A stretch of 64,000 nt of DNA from Heyndrickxia sp050281185 (lineage in GTDB: Bacteria; Bacillota; Bacilli; Bacillales; Bacillaceae_C): assembly GCF_050281185.1 (NCBI RefSeq), contig NZ_JBNNWS010000002.1, positions 62,001-126,000 of the forward strand, given 5' to 3'. Positions within the stretch are counted from its first letter, which is position 1, and the number at the start of each line of letters is the position of its first letter. Shown here piece after piece: positions 51,066 through 60,215 of the stretch. Under the pieces are notes generated by a model that searched no databases, was not told where the DNA came from, and saw nothing but the letters and a program-made list of their open reading frames with translations. A program made the translations under genes and the position numbers.

Positions 51066-52622
51066 TTAGAAAAGAGTCTTTTTTAGCCTTTCTCTCAACA
51101 AAAACTTTTGAATTTTGCCGCTAGCATTTCTAGGAAGCACATCGCAGAAGATATATTTCCTTGGGCGCTTATAATTCGCTAAATGATCACTATTTTTACA
51201 CCATTCATCCAACTCTGTACTAGTCAATGCAGGGTCTTTTTTCACTACGAAAGCAATTACTGTTTCCCCCCAATGATCATCCGGACGTCCTATGACAGCG
51301 ACATCAAGTACCCCATTATGCTCATAAAGGACGTCCTCTACCTCACGTGGATAAATGTTCTCGCCACCACTTATGATCATGTCATCTACTCGGTCCTTCA
51401 CCCATAGATATCCATCTTCATCTAAATAGCCAATATCTCCTGAATGGTACCAACCTTTATATAAAGCATGTTTGGTAGCTTCTTCACGTTCAAAATAGCC
51501 ACTCATCATACATGGACCTTTTACAATGATTTCTCCAGTTTCACCTGTTGGAACGATATCATCCGGGTCAGATGGGCCATCCTCACGCGGGCGTACAATG
51601 CGGATCTCATGATTCAAACAGGCTTGGCCTGCAGACCCTGCTTTCGTTAATTGATCGTCCTCCGAAAGAAATGAAATAGCTGGCCCCATTTCGGTCATTC
51701 CATATGCTTGAACGAGAGCAATCCCTAATTGACTGTGACAGGAGCGAACTAGAGCTGGTGCCATTGGAGCCGCACCGTATAAACCGAGCTGTAAACTTTC
51801 AAGATTATATTTTTTTAGGTCTTCCTGCAAAAGCATATTCCACATCGTAGGAGCTGCAAAAAACTTGGTGATTTTTTCTTGATCAATGAGTTTCAATACC
51901 CGTTTTGCTTCGAATTGGTGGAGAATAATATTTCTAGCACCAACATGAATTCTTGGAATTAAAGCACAGTGAAGCTCTGCACAATGGAACATTGGTGCCA
52001 TAACAAGCCCATGATCATTTGGATTTAGTTTAGTAGCATTAATAATAATCAGACTCTGCTCGACAATTTCTCTATGGCGATGGATCACTCCTTTCGGACG
52101 TCCGGTTGTTCCACTTGTGTACATAAGGGCATAAGTATCGGTTTCTTCAATGGGGGATTCTTCTAAAGTTGTTGGTACAGCTTGAATTTTTTCTTGATAG
52201 TTTGCTGCATAGGATGGTGTTTGATCATCTACAAACCAAAACGAAATTTGAGGAAATCGGTTTTCAATAGAGGCAATCGTTGATGCTAGCATTTGCTCAA
52301 AAAGGACAACTTTTGGCTTCGCATCGTTTAATATATATGCCACCTCCTCTGACATCAACCGGAAATTGATTGGATTCAATACCGCACCAATTTTTGCACA
52401 AGCAAAAATAGCCGTCGCTAATTCTTCATTATTAAACAGATAGGTGGATACCCTGTCACCCTTACGAACCCCCTCTTGAAGGAGTGCATTTGCTAGGCGA
52501 TGTACCTGTTCCTTCCATTCTGTATACGTGTATCGTCTGTTGCGTCTTACATCAAACACTGCTTCTTTGTTTGGATATTTCTGCACGGTAAAATCGAATA
52601 GTTTTCCAATCGTTGTTGACAT
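51066..52622 (-). CDS. acyl-CoA synthetase (AMP-binding), 518 aa
   Basis: A second AMP-forming ligase. P-loop MYTSGTTGRPKGVIHRHRE (about residue 165), AYGMTEMGPAISF, the hinge VKDRVDDMIISGGENIYPRE and the final Lys in NASGKIQKFLLRE. It differs from its neighbour in the P-loop and in a shorter N-terminus, so the two probably prefer different chain lengths. AGGAGAAAA precedes the ATG. An inverted-repeat element (52642-52749) lies between it and the thiolase gene. Confidence 0.9.
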   Translation of the reverse strand: MSTTIGKLFDFTVQKYPNKEAVFDVRRNRRYTYTEWKEQVHRLANALLQEGVRKGDRVSTYLFNNEELATAIFACAKIGAVLNPINFRLMSEEVAYILNDAKPKVVLFEQMLASTIASIENRFPQISFWFVDDQTPSYAANYQEKIQAVPTTLEESPIEETDTYALMYTSGTTGRPKGVIHRHREIVEQSLIIINATKLNPNDHGLVMAPMFHCAELHCALIPRIHVGARNIILHQFEAKRVLKLIDQEKITKFFAAPTMWNMLLQEDLKKYNLESLQLGLYGAAPMAPALVRSCHSQLGIALVQAYGMTEMGPAISFLSEDDQLTKAGSAGQACLNHEIRIVRPREDGPSDPDDIVPTGETGEIIVKGPCMMSGYFEREEATKHALYKGWYHSGDIGYLDEDGYLWVKDRVDDMIISGGENIYPREVEDVLYEHNGVLDVAVIGRPDDHWGETVIAFVVKKDPALTSTELDEWCKNSDHLANYKRPRKYIFCDVLPRNASGKIQKFLLRERLKKTLF

Positions 52623-52641
52623 ATTTTCTCCTCCATTTTTA

Positions 52642-52749
52642 GGCTTTGTTCATAGTTATTTTTTGATAGTATGTGTGAAGCAATTCTTTACGTAGTAAAA
52701 ACGGCTGAACGCATACCATATAAATTTTTTTAGAAGCAATAACAAAGCC
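52642..52749. mobile_element. GGCTTTGTT-ended inverted-repeat element, copy 1
   Basis: A 108-base non-coding element bounded by GGCTTTGTT and AACAAAGCC. It shares the left part TTTGTT-N-ATAGTTATT and the middle GTGAAGC-A-ATTCTTTACG with the element at 62309-62390. It lies between the synthetase and thiolase genes. Confidence 0.7.
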
Positions 52750-52764
52750 GGATCATAATATTCC

Positions 52765-53904
52765 TTAGTCCAGTCTTTCAATAATTGTTGCATTTGCCAT
52801 ACCATGACCCTCACACATCGTCTGTAAACCGAAGCGTCCTCCTATTCTTTCAAGCTCATGCATCATAGTAACCATCAATCTTGCACCACTTGCACCTAAC
52901 GGATGTCCTAAAGCAATGGCACCCCCATTCGGATTTAGTTTTCTAGGATCAGCACCTGTTTCCTTCAGCCAGGCTAAAGGAACCGGTGCGAAGGCCTCAT
53001 TCACTTCAAATACATCAATATCCTCAAGTCTAAGTCCGGATTTTTTTAATATCTTCTCTGTTGCTGGAATAGGTCCTGTTAGCATAAGGGTAGGATCAGA
53101 ACCAACAACAACACGAGTATGAACCTTAAATCGAGGCTTTAAGCCAAGCTCTTCCGCTTTTGTCCGTGACATAAGCAGCAGCGCAGCAGCTCCATCACTA
53201 ATTTGACTTGCATTTCCCGCATGGATGCTTCCATCTTCTTTGAAGGCAGACTTCAATTTCCCTAAAGCTTCCACAGAAGTATCTTTCCTTGGGCCTGAAT
53301 CCTCTTTAATGAGCTCTGACCCGCCATTTTCTATTGCAATTATTTCTCTTTGAAAATACCCTTCCATCTGTGCCTTCAATGCTTTTTGGTGACTTTCGTA
53401 AGAGTAGCGGTCTAAATCATCACGTGAGAACCCATACTTTTCCGCAATGCGTTCAGCCGATAAACCTTGGTGAATGATTTCATAGCGATTCATTAATTTT
53501 TCACTAAATGGAGCTCCTTGATAATTAGATGCGATTCGAACCCTTGACATGCTTTCTACACCGCCAGCTACAACCACATCCATATCCCCTGAAAGTATGG
53601 CCTGACTAGCAAAATGTACAGCCTGCTGACTGGAACCACATTGCCGATCAATCGTGACTCCAGGCACCTCGACTGGGTAACCAGCAATTAAAGCAGCCAC
53701 TCTTGCAATATCACCGGCCTGCTCTCCCGACTGGGTGACACAGCCTAGGATAACATCATCAATTATAGTTGGATCAATATCCGTTCGATTTATAAGCGCT
53801 TTCAAAACCTCTGCTGCTAAATCATCTGGACGAATATCTTTTAGTTCGCCATTTTTCCTTCCTACTGGTGTTCTTAAACCTTCAACAATAACAACCTCTC
53901 GCAT
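52765..53904 (-). CDS. acetyl-CoA acetyltransferase / 3-ketoacyl-CoA thiolase
   Basis: A 379-residue thiolase. The nucleophilic Cys is in DRQCGSSQQAVHFA (about residue 86), the catalytic His in NGGAIALGHPLGASGAR, and the second Cys in MCEGHGMANA, where most family members read CxGxG (here His takes the position of a Gly). A biosynthetic or degradative role cannot be separated by sequence alone; with an acyl-CoA dehydrogenase and two ligases nearby, beta-oxidation is likely. An enoyl-CoA hydratase gene is not present here. Confidence 0.9.
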   Translation of the reverse strand: MREVVIVEGLRTPVGRKNGELKDIRPDDLAAEVLKALINRTDIDPTIIDDVILGCVTQSGEQAGDIARVAALIAGYPVEVPGVTIDRQCGSSQQAVHFASQAILSGDMDVVVAGGVESMSRVRIASNYQGAPFSEKLMNRYEIIHQGLSAERIAEKYGFSRDDLDRYSYESHQKALKAQMEGYFQREIIAIENGGSELIKEDSGPRKDTSVEALGKLKSAFKEDGSIHAGNASQISDGAAALLLMSRTKAEELGLKPRFKVHTRVVVGSDPTLMLTGPIPATEKILKKSGLRLEDIDVFEVNEAFAPVPLAWLKETGADPRKLNPNGGAIALGHPLGASGARLMVTMMHELERIGGRFGLQTMCEGHGMANATIIERLD

Positions 53905-53964
53905 CGCTAACTTCCTTTCTTATGAAACTTGTTAAGTGAGAAAATATTCAAGTGTGGAAATCGA

Positions 53965-54105
53965 GCTGGCATTGATTACCGTAAATCACGAAAAATTACT
54001 TGGACGGGATTCAATGCGTGACTTTGTTTACCGTGATACACGAAATTGTCTTTGCGGGGGAATCAAAACATACTTTGATTACCACGAATCGTAAAATACT
54101 TTAAT
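53965..54105. repeat. three-unit tandem repeat of about 52 bp
   Basis: GATTACC or GTTTACC occurs at 53974, 54026 and 54077, followed each time by a CGTGAT-ACACGAAA-like stretch and ending in T-rich ACTTTG sequence. Units are strongly diverged. It lies between the thiolase and acyl-CoA dehydrogenase genes; the period is the same as in the array at 23840-24135. Confidence 0.7.
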
Positions 54106-54135
54106 ACAGAAATACTTCCTTACCTTTTAACAAAA

Positions 54136-55281
54136 CTATAATCCTAAGTTTTTCGCAATAATCGTCTTCATAATTTCATTTGTCCCAGCATAGATGCTTG
54201 CTACTGGAGTGTCTCGATATCTTCTCGCAATCTCGTATTCTTCCATATAGCCATATCCACCATGCAATTGCATACATTCCACAGCCACATTTCTTGCTAT
54301 TTCTGTCAGCTTCCACTTGGCCATTGATACTTTCGTGACAATATTTTCACCAGCGATATGCTCAGCAACTAGTTGATCTAAAAAGGTTCTTCCCATTTCG
54401 ATATCGGTGGCCATTTCTACAATCTTAAATTGAGTATTTTGGAATTGACTAATTTGTTTTCCAAACGCTTTTCGCGTTTTTACATAATCCATCGTTAATT
54501 GAAGCATTTTTTCAGAAGCCACTTGGGCGGCAATCGCAACGATTAATCTTTCCTGCTGAAGCTTTTCCATGAGATAGGTGAAACCTTCCCCTTCCTCACC
54601 TAGTAAATTTTCTTTCGGTACAAGGCAGTCCTCAAAAATTAATTCAGCCGTATCTTGTGAATGCAACCCTACTTTATTTAGCTTTCTCCCCCTTGAAAAA
54701 CCAAGTGTATCTTTTTCAACAACGAGCAAACTTAACCCTTTATGCTTTGGAACAGCTTGCAGATTGGTTTTACAGGCAACAATAACAAGATCTGCGTGTA
54801 TTCCATTAGTAATAAAGGTTTTTTGACCATTTAAAAGATAATGATCTCCATCTAGTGTTGCTGTTGTTTGGATATTTGCTAAGTCCGACCCTGTTCCCGG
54901 TTCTGTCATTGCAATCGCCGAAATACATTCACCAGCCACACAACTTGGAAGCCAGCGACGCTTTTGTTCCTCTGTTCCATAGGCTGAAATATAAGGGATG
55001 ACAATATCATTATGTAGTCCAATTCCAATTAAGCTTGAGCCAATTCTCTCCAACTCTTCATTAATTACGACCGAAAAACTCCAATCGACCCCACTTCCAC
55101 CATATGCTTCATCCACATCAGGACAAAGAAAGCCTTGTTCTCCCATCTTTCTCCAAAAGGAACGTGGGATCAATCGTTCTTCTTCCCATTGTTCGTAGTA
55201 AGGAGCGCATTCCTTTGCAAGAAATTTTTTTAATGTCTTACGAAATATTTCATGCTCTTCATTTAAGTAAGGATGCTTCAT
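54136..55281 (-). CDS. acyl-CoA dehydrogenase
   Basis: A 381-residue FAD enzyme oxidising acyl-CoA to 2-enoyl-CoA. Landmarks: AMTEPGTGSDLANIQTTA for FAD and substrate, FITNGIHADLVIV, RKAFGKQISQFQ and QLHGGYGYMEEY. Near the C-terminus IYAGTNEIMK has Ala where short- and medium-chain enzymes carry the catalytic Glu. This is the pattern of long-chain or isovaleryl-type enzymes, whose base lies elsewhere. It is the first of the four fatty acid genes; electrons would pass to an electron-transfer flavoprotein not encoded here. Confidence 0.92.
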   Translation of the reverse strand: MKHPYLNEEHEIFRKTLKKFLAKECAPYYEQWEEERLIPRSFWRKMGEQGFLCPDVDEAYGGSGVDWSFSVVINEELERIGSSLIGIGLHNDIVIPYISAYGTEEQKRRWLPSCVAGECISAIAMTEPGTGSDLANIQTTATLDGDHYLLNGQKTFITNGIHADLVIVACKTNLQAVPKHKGLSLLVVEKDTLGFSRGRKLNKVGLHSQDTAELIFEDCLVPKENLLGEEGEGFTYLMEKLQQERLIVAIAAQVASEKMLQLTMDYVKTRKAFGKQISQFQNTQFKIVEMATDIEMGRTFLDQLVAEHIAGENIVTKVSMAKWKLTEIARNVAVECMQLHGGYGYMEEYEIARRYRDTPVASIYAGTNEIMKTIIAKNLGL

Positions 55282-55476
55282 CCGATAGATTCCTCCTTTC
55301 GATTTTCCAACACATCTTTTCTTCTATTGTACATGATGCCGCAGAAAATTATTAGAATATTTTGACTTGTGTTAGTAAAATTTTTATTAATCAGAATATT
55401 TAATCATACACTCTCATTCTCTCGTAAAACGTTGTATGATAAAAATAGAATAATTATGTCTTAGGAGTGATCGTTT

Positions 55477-56157
55477 TTGGATCTTTTAATCGCAATCGAA
55501 GAAGCATTAATAGCCAAAGCTGACAAAGAAGAAGCAATTCTCATGAAAAAATATATGAAGGATCGATTTGATTTTTTTGGCTTAAGGGCCCCTTATGTAA
55601 AAGAAGTCTTTAAACAAATTCTTTCAGAGTATTCCGTTCAACCTGATGATTTAAAGAAAATTGTTACATCCCTTTGGGACAAACATGAGAGAGAATACCA
55701 GATGATAGCTATTCATCTTCTCAACCGTTACACAAAATGGCTAAAAGAAGATGACATAGAATTAATAGAATATTGTATTACCCATAAATCGTGGTGGGAT
55801 TCAGTTGATGTTATTGCTACAAACGCCCTAGGATCTTATATGAAAGCTTTCCCTGACCACACAGAGGAAATAAGGGAAAGATGGCTCTCTTCTAATAATA
55901 TCTGGCTTCAAAGAAGTATTCTGTTGTATCAATTAAAATATAAAAAGGAAACCGATTCATCTATTTTGTTTAATAGTATCTTACGATTAAATGAATCAAA
56001 GGAGTTTTTTATTCAGAAGGCCATTGGCTGGGCATTGAGAGAATACTCCAAAACGGATGCGGAGAAAGTTATTCAGTTTGTAGAATCTACGAAGCTCGCA
56101 AACTTAAGTAAGAGAGAAGCGCTGAAGTGGTTGAGAGCGAAGAATATGATTCATTAA
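55477..56157 (+). CDS. AlkD-like DNA alkylation repair protein
   Basis: A 226-residue all-helical HEAT-like repeat protein of the DNA alkylation repair (AlkC/AlkD) family. Members excise N3- and N7-alkylpurines. Motifs: MKKYMKDRFDFFGLRAPYVK, HEREYQMIAIHLL, THKSWWDSVDVIATNALGSY with the Trp and Asp of the active site, NNIWLQRSILLYQLKYK and KAIGWALREYSKTD. It starts with TTG, nine bases behind AGGAG. Confidence 0.92.
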   Translation: MDLLIAIEEALIAKADKEEAILMKKYMKDRFDFFGLRAPYVKEVFKQILSEYSVQPDDLKKIVTSLWDKHEREYQMIAIHLLNRYTKWLKEDDIELIEYCITHKSWWDSVDVIATNALGSYMKAFPDHTEEIRERWLSSNNIWLQRSILLYQLKYKKETDSSILFNSILRLNESKEFFIQKAIGWALREYSKTDAEKVIQFVESTKLANLSKREALKWLRAKNMIH

Positions 56158-56171
56158 AATTCTTAAAAGGA

Positions 56172-56328
56172 TGTTCAAAAAGTCCGGGAAAAATAGCTGT
56201 CGAATTTCAGCGTCAGCTTGCTCCTACGCTCCTCACGTATTAAAAGCATACGCTCCGGTGCTCTCGGAGGCTACGCTTCCTCGAACTTCTCGGCTCTTTT
56301 TGTCCTCCTTTTTGAACACTCAATGTAA
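56172..56328. mobile_element. GTTCAAAAAG-ended repeat element
   Basis: A 157-base element bounded by TGTTCAAAAAG and CTTTTTGAACA. The interior is GC-richer than its surroundings (GTCAGCTTGCTCCTACGCTC, then CGGTGCTCTCGGAGGC). I recall similar dispersed repeats in Bacillus-type genomes. It lies 15 bases after the AlkD-like gene and adds false N-terminal codons to the next open frame. Confidence 0.8.
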
Positions 56329-56362
56329 AAGATGCTTTATAAACTTGATAGAGGTGATGAGA

Positions 56363-56611
56363 TTGAAATCAAAAAATAGCAGTATATCATTTTTCCGTAT
56401 TTTCTGGGTTATTTTTTTGATACTCATAGCAATCTTTCTTGTGTACTTATATCGCCTTCATACAGAAGGACTTTTAATGAAGCGTCTCCTTCAAACTGCC
56501 GATCATATAACAAAAATAATTCAAAAGAACCCCATTATTTTTTGGGGTCTATTGAGCTATATTATCGTTTTTTCTCTTGGTTATTTCACTGGAAAAAATC
56601 GGAGAAAATAA
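56363..56611 (+). CDS. small two-helix membrane protein, 82 aa
   Basis: A frame from TTG (56363), eight bases behind GAGG, encodes LKSKNSSISFFRIFWVIFLI, a first helix, and a second helix near IIFWGLLSYIIVFSLGYFTG ending in GKNRRK. An ATG two codons earlier is possible but too close to the ribosome site. The open frame extends back to 56171, but those codons belong to the inserted repeat element. I do not recognise the family. Confidence 0.6.
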   Translation: MKSKNSSISFFRIFWVIFLILIAIFLVYLYRLHTEGLLMKRLLQTADHITKIIQKNPIIFWGLLSYIIVFSLGYFTGKNRRK

Positions 56612-57159
56612 TGAAGAAATGAAGACAAATATCGACCCAATGTTTTTTAATCAAACGTTTGGTTAAACGTAGATACACCCTTATAATAAATAGTTTTTTA
56701 TCAACTTTCTCCTAAAAATTTTGTCATATCCGATATTTAATCAAACGTTTGATTAATATGGAATAAATCCTTCATGTATCAAGCTTTACAGAATATTTCA
56801 TTTGTAAAATTTGTCGCATCATTTTTTCATGTATATAACATTTATTTGTAATTCCTTGTTTTCTGTTGATAATTCCTCCTTTTATTACTATGATAAGGAT
56901 ATTGTCAAAAATATTTCTTATTGAATTTAACTTTCGACCAAATATAGGCATATGATGAAATGAAGCCCTATTTTATAGTTTTCAACAACAAAGCTAACCT
57001 ATAATACGGTATCCCACTTGATGAAGGGAATTTTTTCTAATAATTAATATAAAACGAATTTTACATGCTGTCCGAGGTTAAAATTGGAATCGAATTTTAA
57101 CAATCTTTAAGAAGACAGCTACCTCCCAGATCATTATCTAAGCAAAAGGAATGATATGA
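56612..57159. promoter_or_regulatory. 548-base gap with two TCAAACGTTTGA palindromes
   Basis: TTAATCAAACGTTTGGTTAA (56647-56666) is a near-perfect 20-base palindrome. TTAATCAAACGTTTGATTAA (56737-56756) is perfect and lies 90 bases on. A CG-centred AAACGTTT core is usual for LacI-family operators. No gene is seen. The murB promoter should lie further right; TTTAACAATC and similar sequences near 57090 are only weak matches. Confidence 0.5.
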
Positions 57160-58077
57160 ATGACTGATTACGGCAAAATTTATGATAAATTAGCCTCCAT
57201 CGTAGATGAACACAACATAAAGATGGATGAAATACTAAAAAACCATACTTACACGAAACTAGGCGGCAAAGCAGATATTTTTATCACGCCATCCACATAT
57301 GAAGAAGTACAATCTATTGTCAAATTTGCTAGACAGGAGAATGTGCCTTTTACTTTATTAGGAAATGGCTCCAATTTAATTGTTAAAGATGGGGGCATTC
57401 GCGGGATCGTCATCTTACTGAAAAACTTTAATCAAATTTCAACAGACGGTAACCAACTTATGGCGCAAAGCGGCGCAGCTATCATCGACGCCTCTAGATA
57501 TGCATTGCAGGAACGATTATCCGGATTGGAATTTGCTTGCGGAATCCCTGGCACAGTAGGCGGGGCTTTATTTATGAACGCTGGTGCCTATGGTGGTGAG
57601 ATTAAAGACGCCCTTGATTATGCTATTGTTGTCGATAGTGATGGAGAAATCGTCAAGAGATCGGCAGCTGATTTAGAGCTTAGTTATCGAACAAGCAATA
57701 TTCCTGAAAAAGGTGACATCGTTCTAGAGGCAGTATTTACCCTTAAGCCAGGCAACTACGAAGAAATAAAAGCAATCATGGATGACTTAACCTTTAAAAG
57801 GGAATCTAAACAACCTTTAGAGTATCCATCTTGCGGCAGTGTCTTTAAAAGACCGCCTGGTTATTTTGCTGGAAAACTAATTCAAGATAGTGGACTACAA
57901 GGTACACGAATTGGTGGTGCTGAAGTTTCTACAAAACATGCAGGCTTTATCGTCAATAAAGATAATGCGACAGCAGAAGAGTATATTTCATTAATCAAAC
58001 ATGTTCAAAAAACAGTGAAAGAAAAATTCAATGTTTCATTGGAAAGAGAAGTAAAGATTATCGGGGAAGATCTTTAA
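57160..58077 (+). CDS. murB: UDP-N-acetylenolpyruvoylglucosamine reductase
   Basis: Reduces UDP-GlcNAc-enolpyruvate to UDP-MurNAc in peptidoglycan precursor synthesis. At 305 residues it is the shorter Gram-positive type. FAD binding: LLGNGSNLIVKDGGIRG (about residues 63-79) and GIPGTVGGALFMNAGAYGGE. Substrate and catalysis: YRTSNIP with the Arg/Tyr region, SCGSVFKRPPGYFAGKLI with the catalytic Ser, and the final EREVKIIGE with Glu. It stands alone, not in a division or murein cluster, so it may be one of two murB copies as in some bacilli. Confidence 0.94.
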   Translation: MTDYGKIYDKLASIVDEHNIKMDEILKNHTYTKLGGKADIFITPSTYEEVQSIVKFARQENVPFTLLGNGSNLIVKDGGIRGIVILLKNFNQISTDGNQLMAQSGAAIIDASRYALQERLSGLEFACGIPGTVGGALFMNAGAYGGEIKDALDYAIVVDSDGEIVKRSAADLELSYRTSNIPEKGDIVLEAVFTLKPGNYEEIKAIMDDLTFKRESKQPLEYPSCGSVFKRPPGYFAGKLIQDSGLQGTRIGGAEVSTKHAGFIVNKDNATAEEYISLIKHVQKTVKEKFNVSLEREVKIIGEDL

Positions 58078-58102
58078 GCCTGAAAATCATTATTTGATTA
58101 GG

Positions 58103-58136
58103 ACTGTGTACTTTAATTAAGTACGCAGTTTTTTTA
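58103..58136 (+). terminator. terminator of murB
   Basis: ACTGTGTACTT and AAGTACGCAGT pair (one G-U) around four bases and run into seven T. Confidence 0.9.
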
Positions 58137-58267
58137 TGGGTTCACTGTAGAGGTGCACTCTATGAATTGGTAAAAGAATTAACATATTAGAACATCAATA
58201 AGAGCATTTGAGGACAAAAACTACATGTATTGAAATAATAAAGTCAATTAATTCTACACTCAAAAAA

Positions 58268-58305
58268 ACAAAAGAGATACTAATTTAAACCTAGTATCTC
58301 TTTTA
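58268..58305 (-). terminator. terminator of the XRE/membrane protein pair
   Basis: AAAAGAGATACTA and TAGTATCTCTTTT form a 13-base stem with a nine-base loop; a run of A and T on both sides. Confidence 0.85.
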
Positions 58306-58366
58306 AAATATTCTTATCAGCTTAATTCTAGATATTAAAACAGATGATAAAGTTGTTTATGTAAAA

Positions 58367-58696
58367 TTATTTAAATTCTTTCCTATATAATCTAATTGCA
58401 TAAATTGCTCCAATGAAAAATACAATCCCTTGAAATAGAATAAAGAACTGACGGAAATATTCGATATTACGATCAACTAATGATATAAAAATGGCATTCA
58501 TAATGATTTGGGTAGTAAACATACAAGAAATAATTTTAAGATAAATAGCATTTGTTCTTTCATCTGGTTGACCAATTTTTTTACTGAAAATGAAAAGTAC
58601 AATTATTGAACCCAATAATAGAAGTGCTGTAAGTCCTACAATAATATTGAAATTTTGTGTGCTTTCTAACATCCAGTTGTTTAATGAATCAATCAT
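58367..58696 (-). CDS. three-helix membrane protein, DUF2178-like
   Basis: A 109-residue membrane protein with three hydrophobic segments (about 17-36, 50-68 and 78-98). Between the first two lies the motif KKIGQPDERTNAIYLK. A DER motif between helices is typical of small membrane proteins co-transcribed with XRE regulators. It overlaps the regulator gene by eight bases, so the two are translated together. Function unknown. Confidence 0.75.
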   Translation of the reverse strand: MIDSLNNWMLESTQNFNIIVGLTALLLLGSIIVLFIFSKKIGQPDERTNAIYLKIISCMFTTQIIMNAIFISLVDRNIEYFRQFFILFQGIVFFIGAIYAIRLYRKEFK

Positions 58697-58925
58697 TATT
58701 ATCTTCCTTTCTTACATAAGAAAATATTTCGTTTATACCAACCTCAAAATAATTTGCTATTCGAAATGCTAACACTAGTGAAGGAGAATAATTATTCTTT
58801 TCCATTACAAATATGGTTTGCTTAGAAACTCCAACAGCATCAGCCAATTCCTTTTGTGACATTCTCCTTAACACCCTATGCTCATACACTTTATTTACAA
58901 TAGAATCTCCAAAGTTTTCTTTCAA
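58689..58925 (-). CDS. XRE-family small regulator (YgzD-like)
   Basis: A 78-residue Cro/CI-type DNA-binding protein. From the TTG five bases behind AAGGTGG it reads LKENFGDSIVNKVYEHRVLR followed by the helix-turn-helix MSQKELADAVGVSKQTIFVM and NNYSPSLVLAFRIANYF, then VGINEIFSY. A GTG three codons earlier overlaps the ribosome site. It most likely represses its own transcript with the membrane protein gene. Confidence 0.88.
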   Translation of the reverse strand: MKENFGDSIVNKVYEHRVLRRMSQKELADAVGVSKQTIFVMEKNNYSPSLVLAFRIANYFEVGINEIFSYVRKEDNND

Positions 58926-59168
58926 AACTACCACCTTCCTATTTGCTGATAAATATATAATAACTTATTATTTTATAAAAGTAAAGTAAACTTATACTAA
59001 AAATAATTATTTTTATATAAAAGTAAGTTTATGTATACTTTTATATAATATAAATGTATCAATAAAATACAAAACAATAAATTTACATATTTTAAAGCAT
59101 TCTAACTATCTGTACGTTTGCACAATAAAAAAAAGAGCCTCTGATACTCAGCTCTTGAACTCCTATAG

Positions 59169-59984
59169 TCAAATTGGTGGATTGGTTCCAATAACTACAG
59201 TAGCATCCAGTTCTACATCTCTAACTACTTTAGTCGACAATCCAGCATTAGCAAAGATCTCAGAAGTTTGTGGTGCCTGCAATTCGCTCGTCTCTATCAA
59301 TAGGTGTCCTCCCATAGCGAGCCAATACGAGGCTTCTTCTACCACCCTTCGTAATATATTTAGCCCATCATCTCCTCCATCCAAAGCCAAATTTGGTTCA
59401 TAAAGACGAGCCTCCAAGGGCAGCAGCTCTATTGCTTTAGTAGGAACATAAGGTACATTGGCAACTAAGATATTTATATAACCTTTAATTGATTGTGGTA
59501 AAGCCTTATACAAATCACCTTTAAAAATATGTCCTCCAAATTTAGTTATGTTTCGTCTTGCACATTGTATTGCGATGGGGTCAACGTCAGAACAATATAA
59601 AAAAATTTCTCCTAGATCAGCTGCAAGTGCAGCACCTATAGCCCCTGAACCACAACAAAGGTCAACGACGATATCACCAGAACAAGCTAGATTTTCTGCC
59701 TGACGAACAAGAAATTCGGTACGTTGTCGAGGAACAAAAACTCCCCGTTCCACTACAATCCGAAGACCACAGAAATGTGCCCATCCAATTACATATTCAA
59801 GTGGTAAACCAGCTACTCGCATTTCCACCTTTTTTATGAGGTCCTCTAAAGATTGTGCCTCTGAAATAAGTAACTGAGTCTCATCCTCTGCGAAAACACA
59901 ACCGGCATTACGAAGCTTGTTGACAATAGACTTTACAGTTTGGTTATCCAAAAAGATATTTATCTTTTTATCTATTCCTATCAC
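59169..59984 (-). CDS. PrmC-like protein-glutamine methyltransferase
   Basis: A 271-residue class I methyltransferase of the PrmC/HemK-related group sometimes annotated as putative protein N5-glutamine methyltransferase. Motif I is VVDLCCGSGAIGAALA (about residues 108-123). The catalytic loop reads ANVPYVPT where PrmC has NPPY. An acidic GGDDGLNILRRVVEEA follows. The N-terminal helical domain is short. The GTG start sits right behind AAAAGGG, which leaves little spacing, so the start is uncertain. The true PrmC normally lies next to prfA; that context is missing, so this is likely a paralogue with another target. Confidence 0.8.
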   Translation of the reverse strand: MIGIDKKINIFLDNQTVKSIVNKLRNAGCVFAEDETQLLISEAQSLEDLIKKVEMRVAGLPLEYVIGWAHFCGLRIVVERGVFVPRQRTEFLVRQAENLACSGDIVVDLCCGSGAIGAALAADLGEIFLYCSDVDPIAIQCARRNITKFGGHIFKGDLYKALPQSIKGYINILVANVPYVPTKAIELLPLEARLYEPNLALDGGDDGLNILRRVVEEASYWLAMGGHLLIETSELQAPQTSEIFANAGLSTKVVRDVELDATVVIGTNPPI

Positions 59985-60171
59985 CCTTTTAATTTCTTTT
60001 AATTTTAGTTAATCAATAATTCGATAAATAAGAAGAATATCCTTCTTCAACAAGCCTGCCCCTGACCGAAAAGAAGTTTAGGGTCACTTCACTTCTTTTG
60101 GTACATTCCGTTACAACATTCGGGATTACCTGTCCCTTTTTCCGATTTATTACCCATCCCCGTTCAAAGAA

Positions 60172-60206
60172 AAAAATGTCCTAGTGAAATCACTAGGACA
60201 TTTTTG
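60172..60206 (-). terminator. terminator of cwlO
   Basis: AAATGTCCTAGTG and CACTAGGACATTT pair around four bases; on the minus strand six to seven T follow. Confidence 0.9.
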
Positions 60207-60215
60207 CATATTTAA

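Noticed and set aside
56171..56356. First 62 codons of the 146-residue frame
   Set aside because: They are encoded by the GTTCAAAAAG-ended repeat element.
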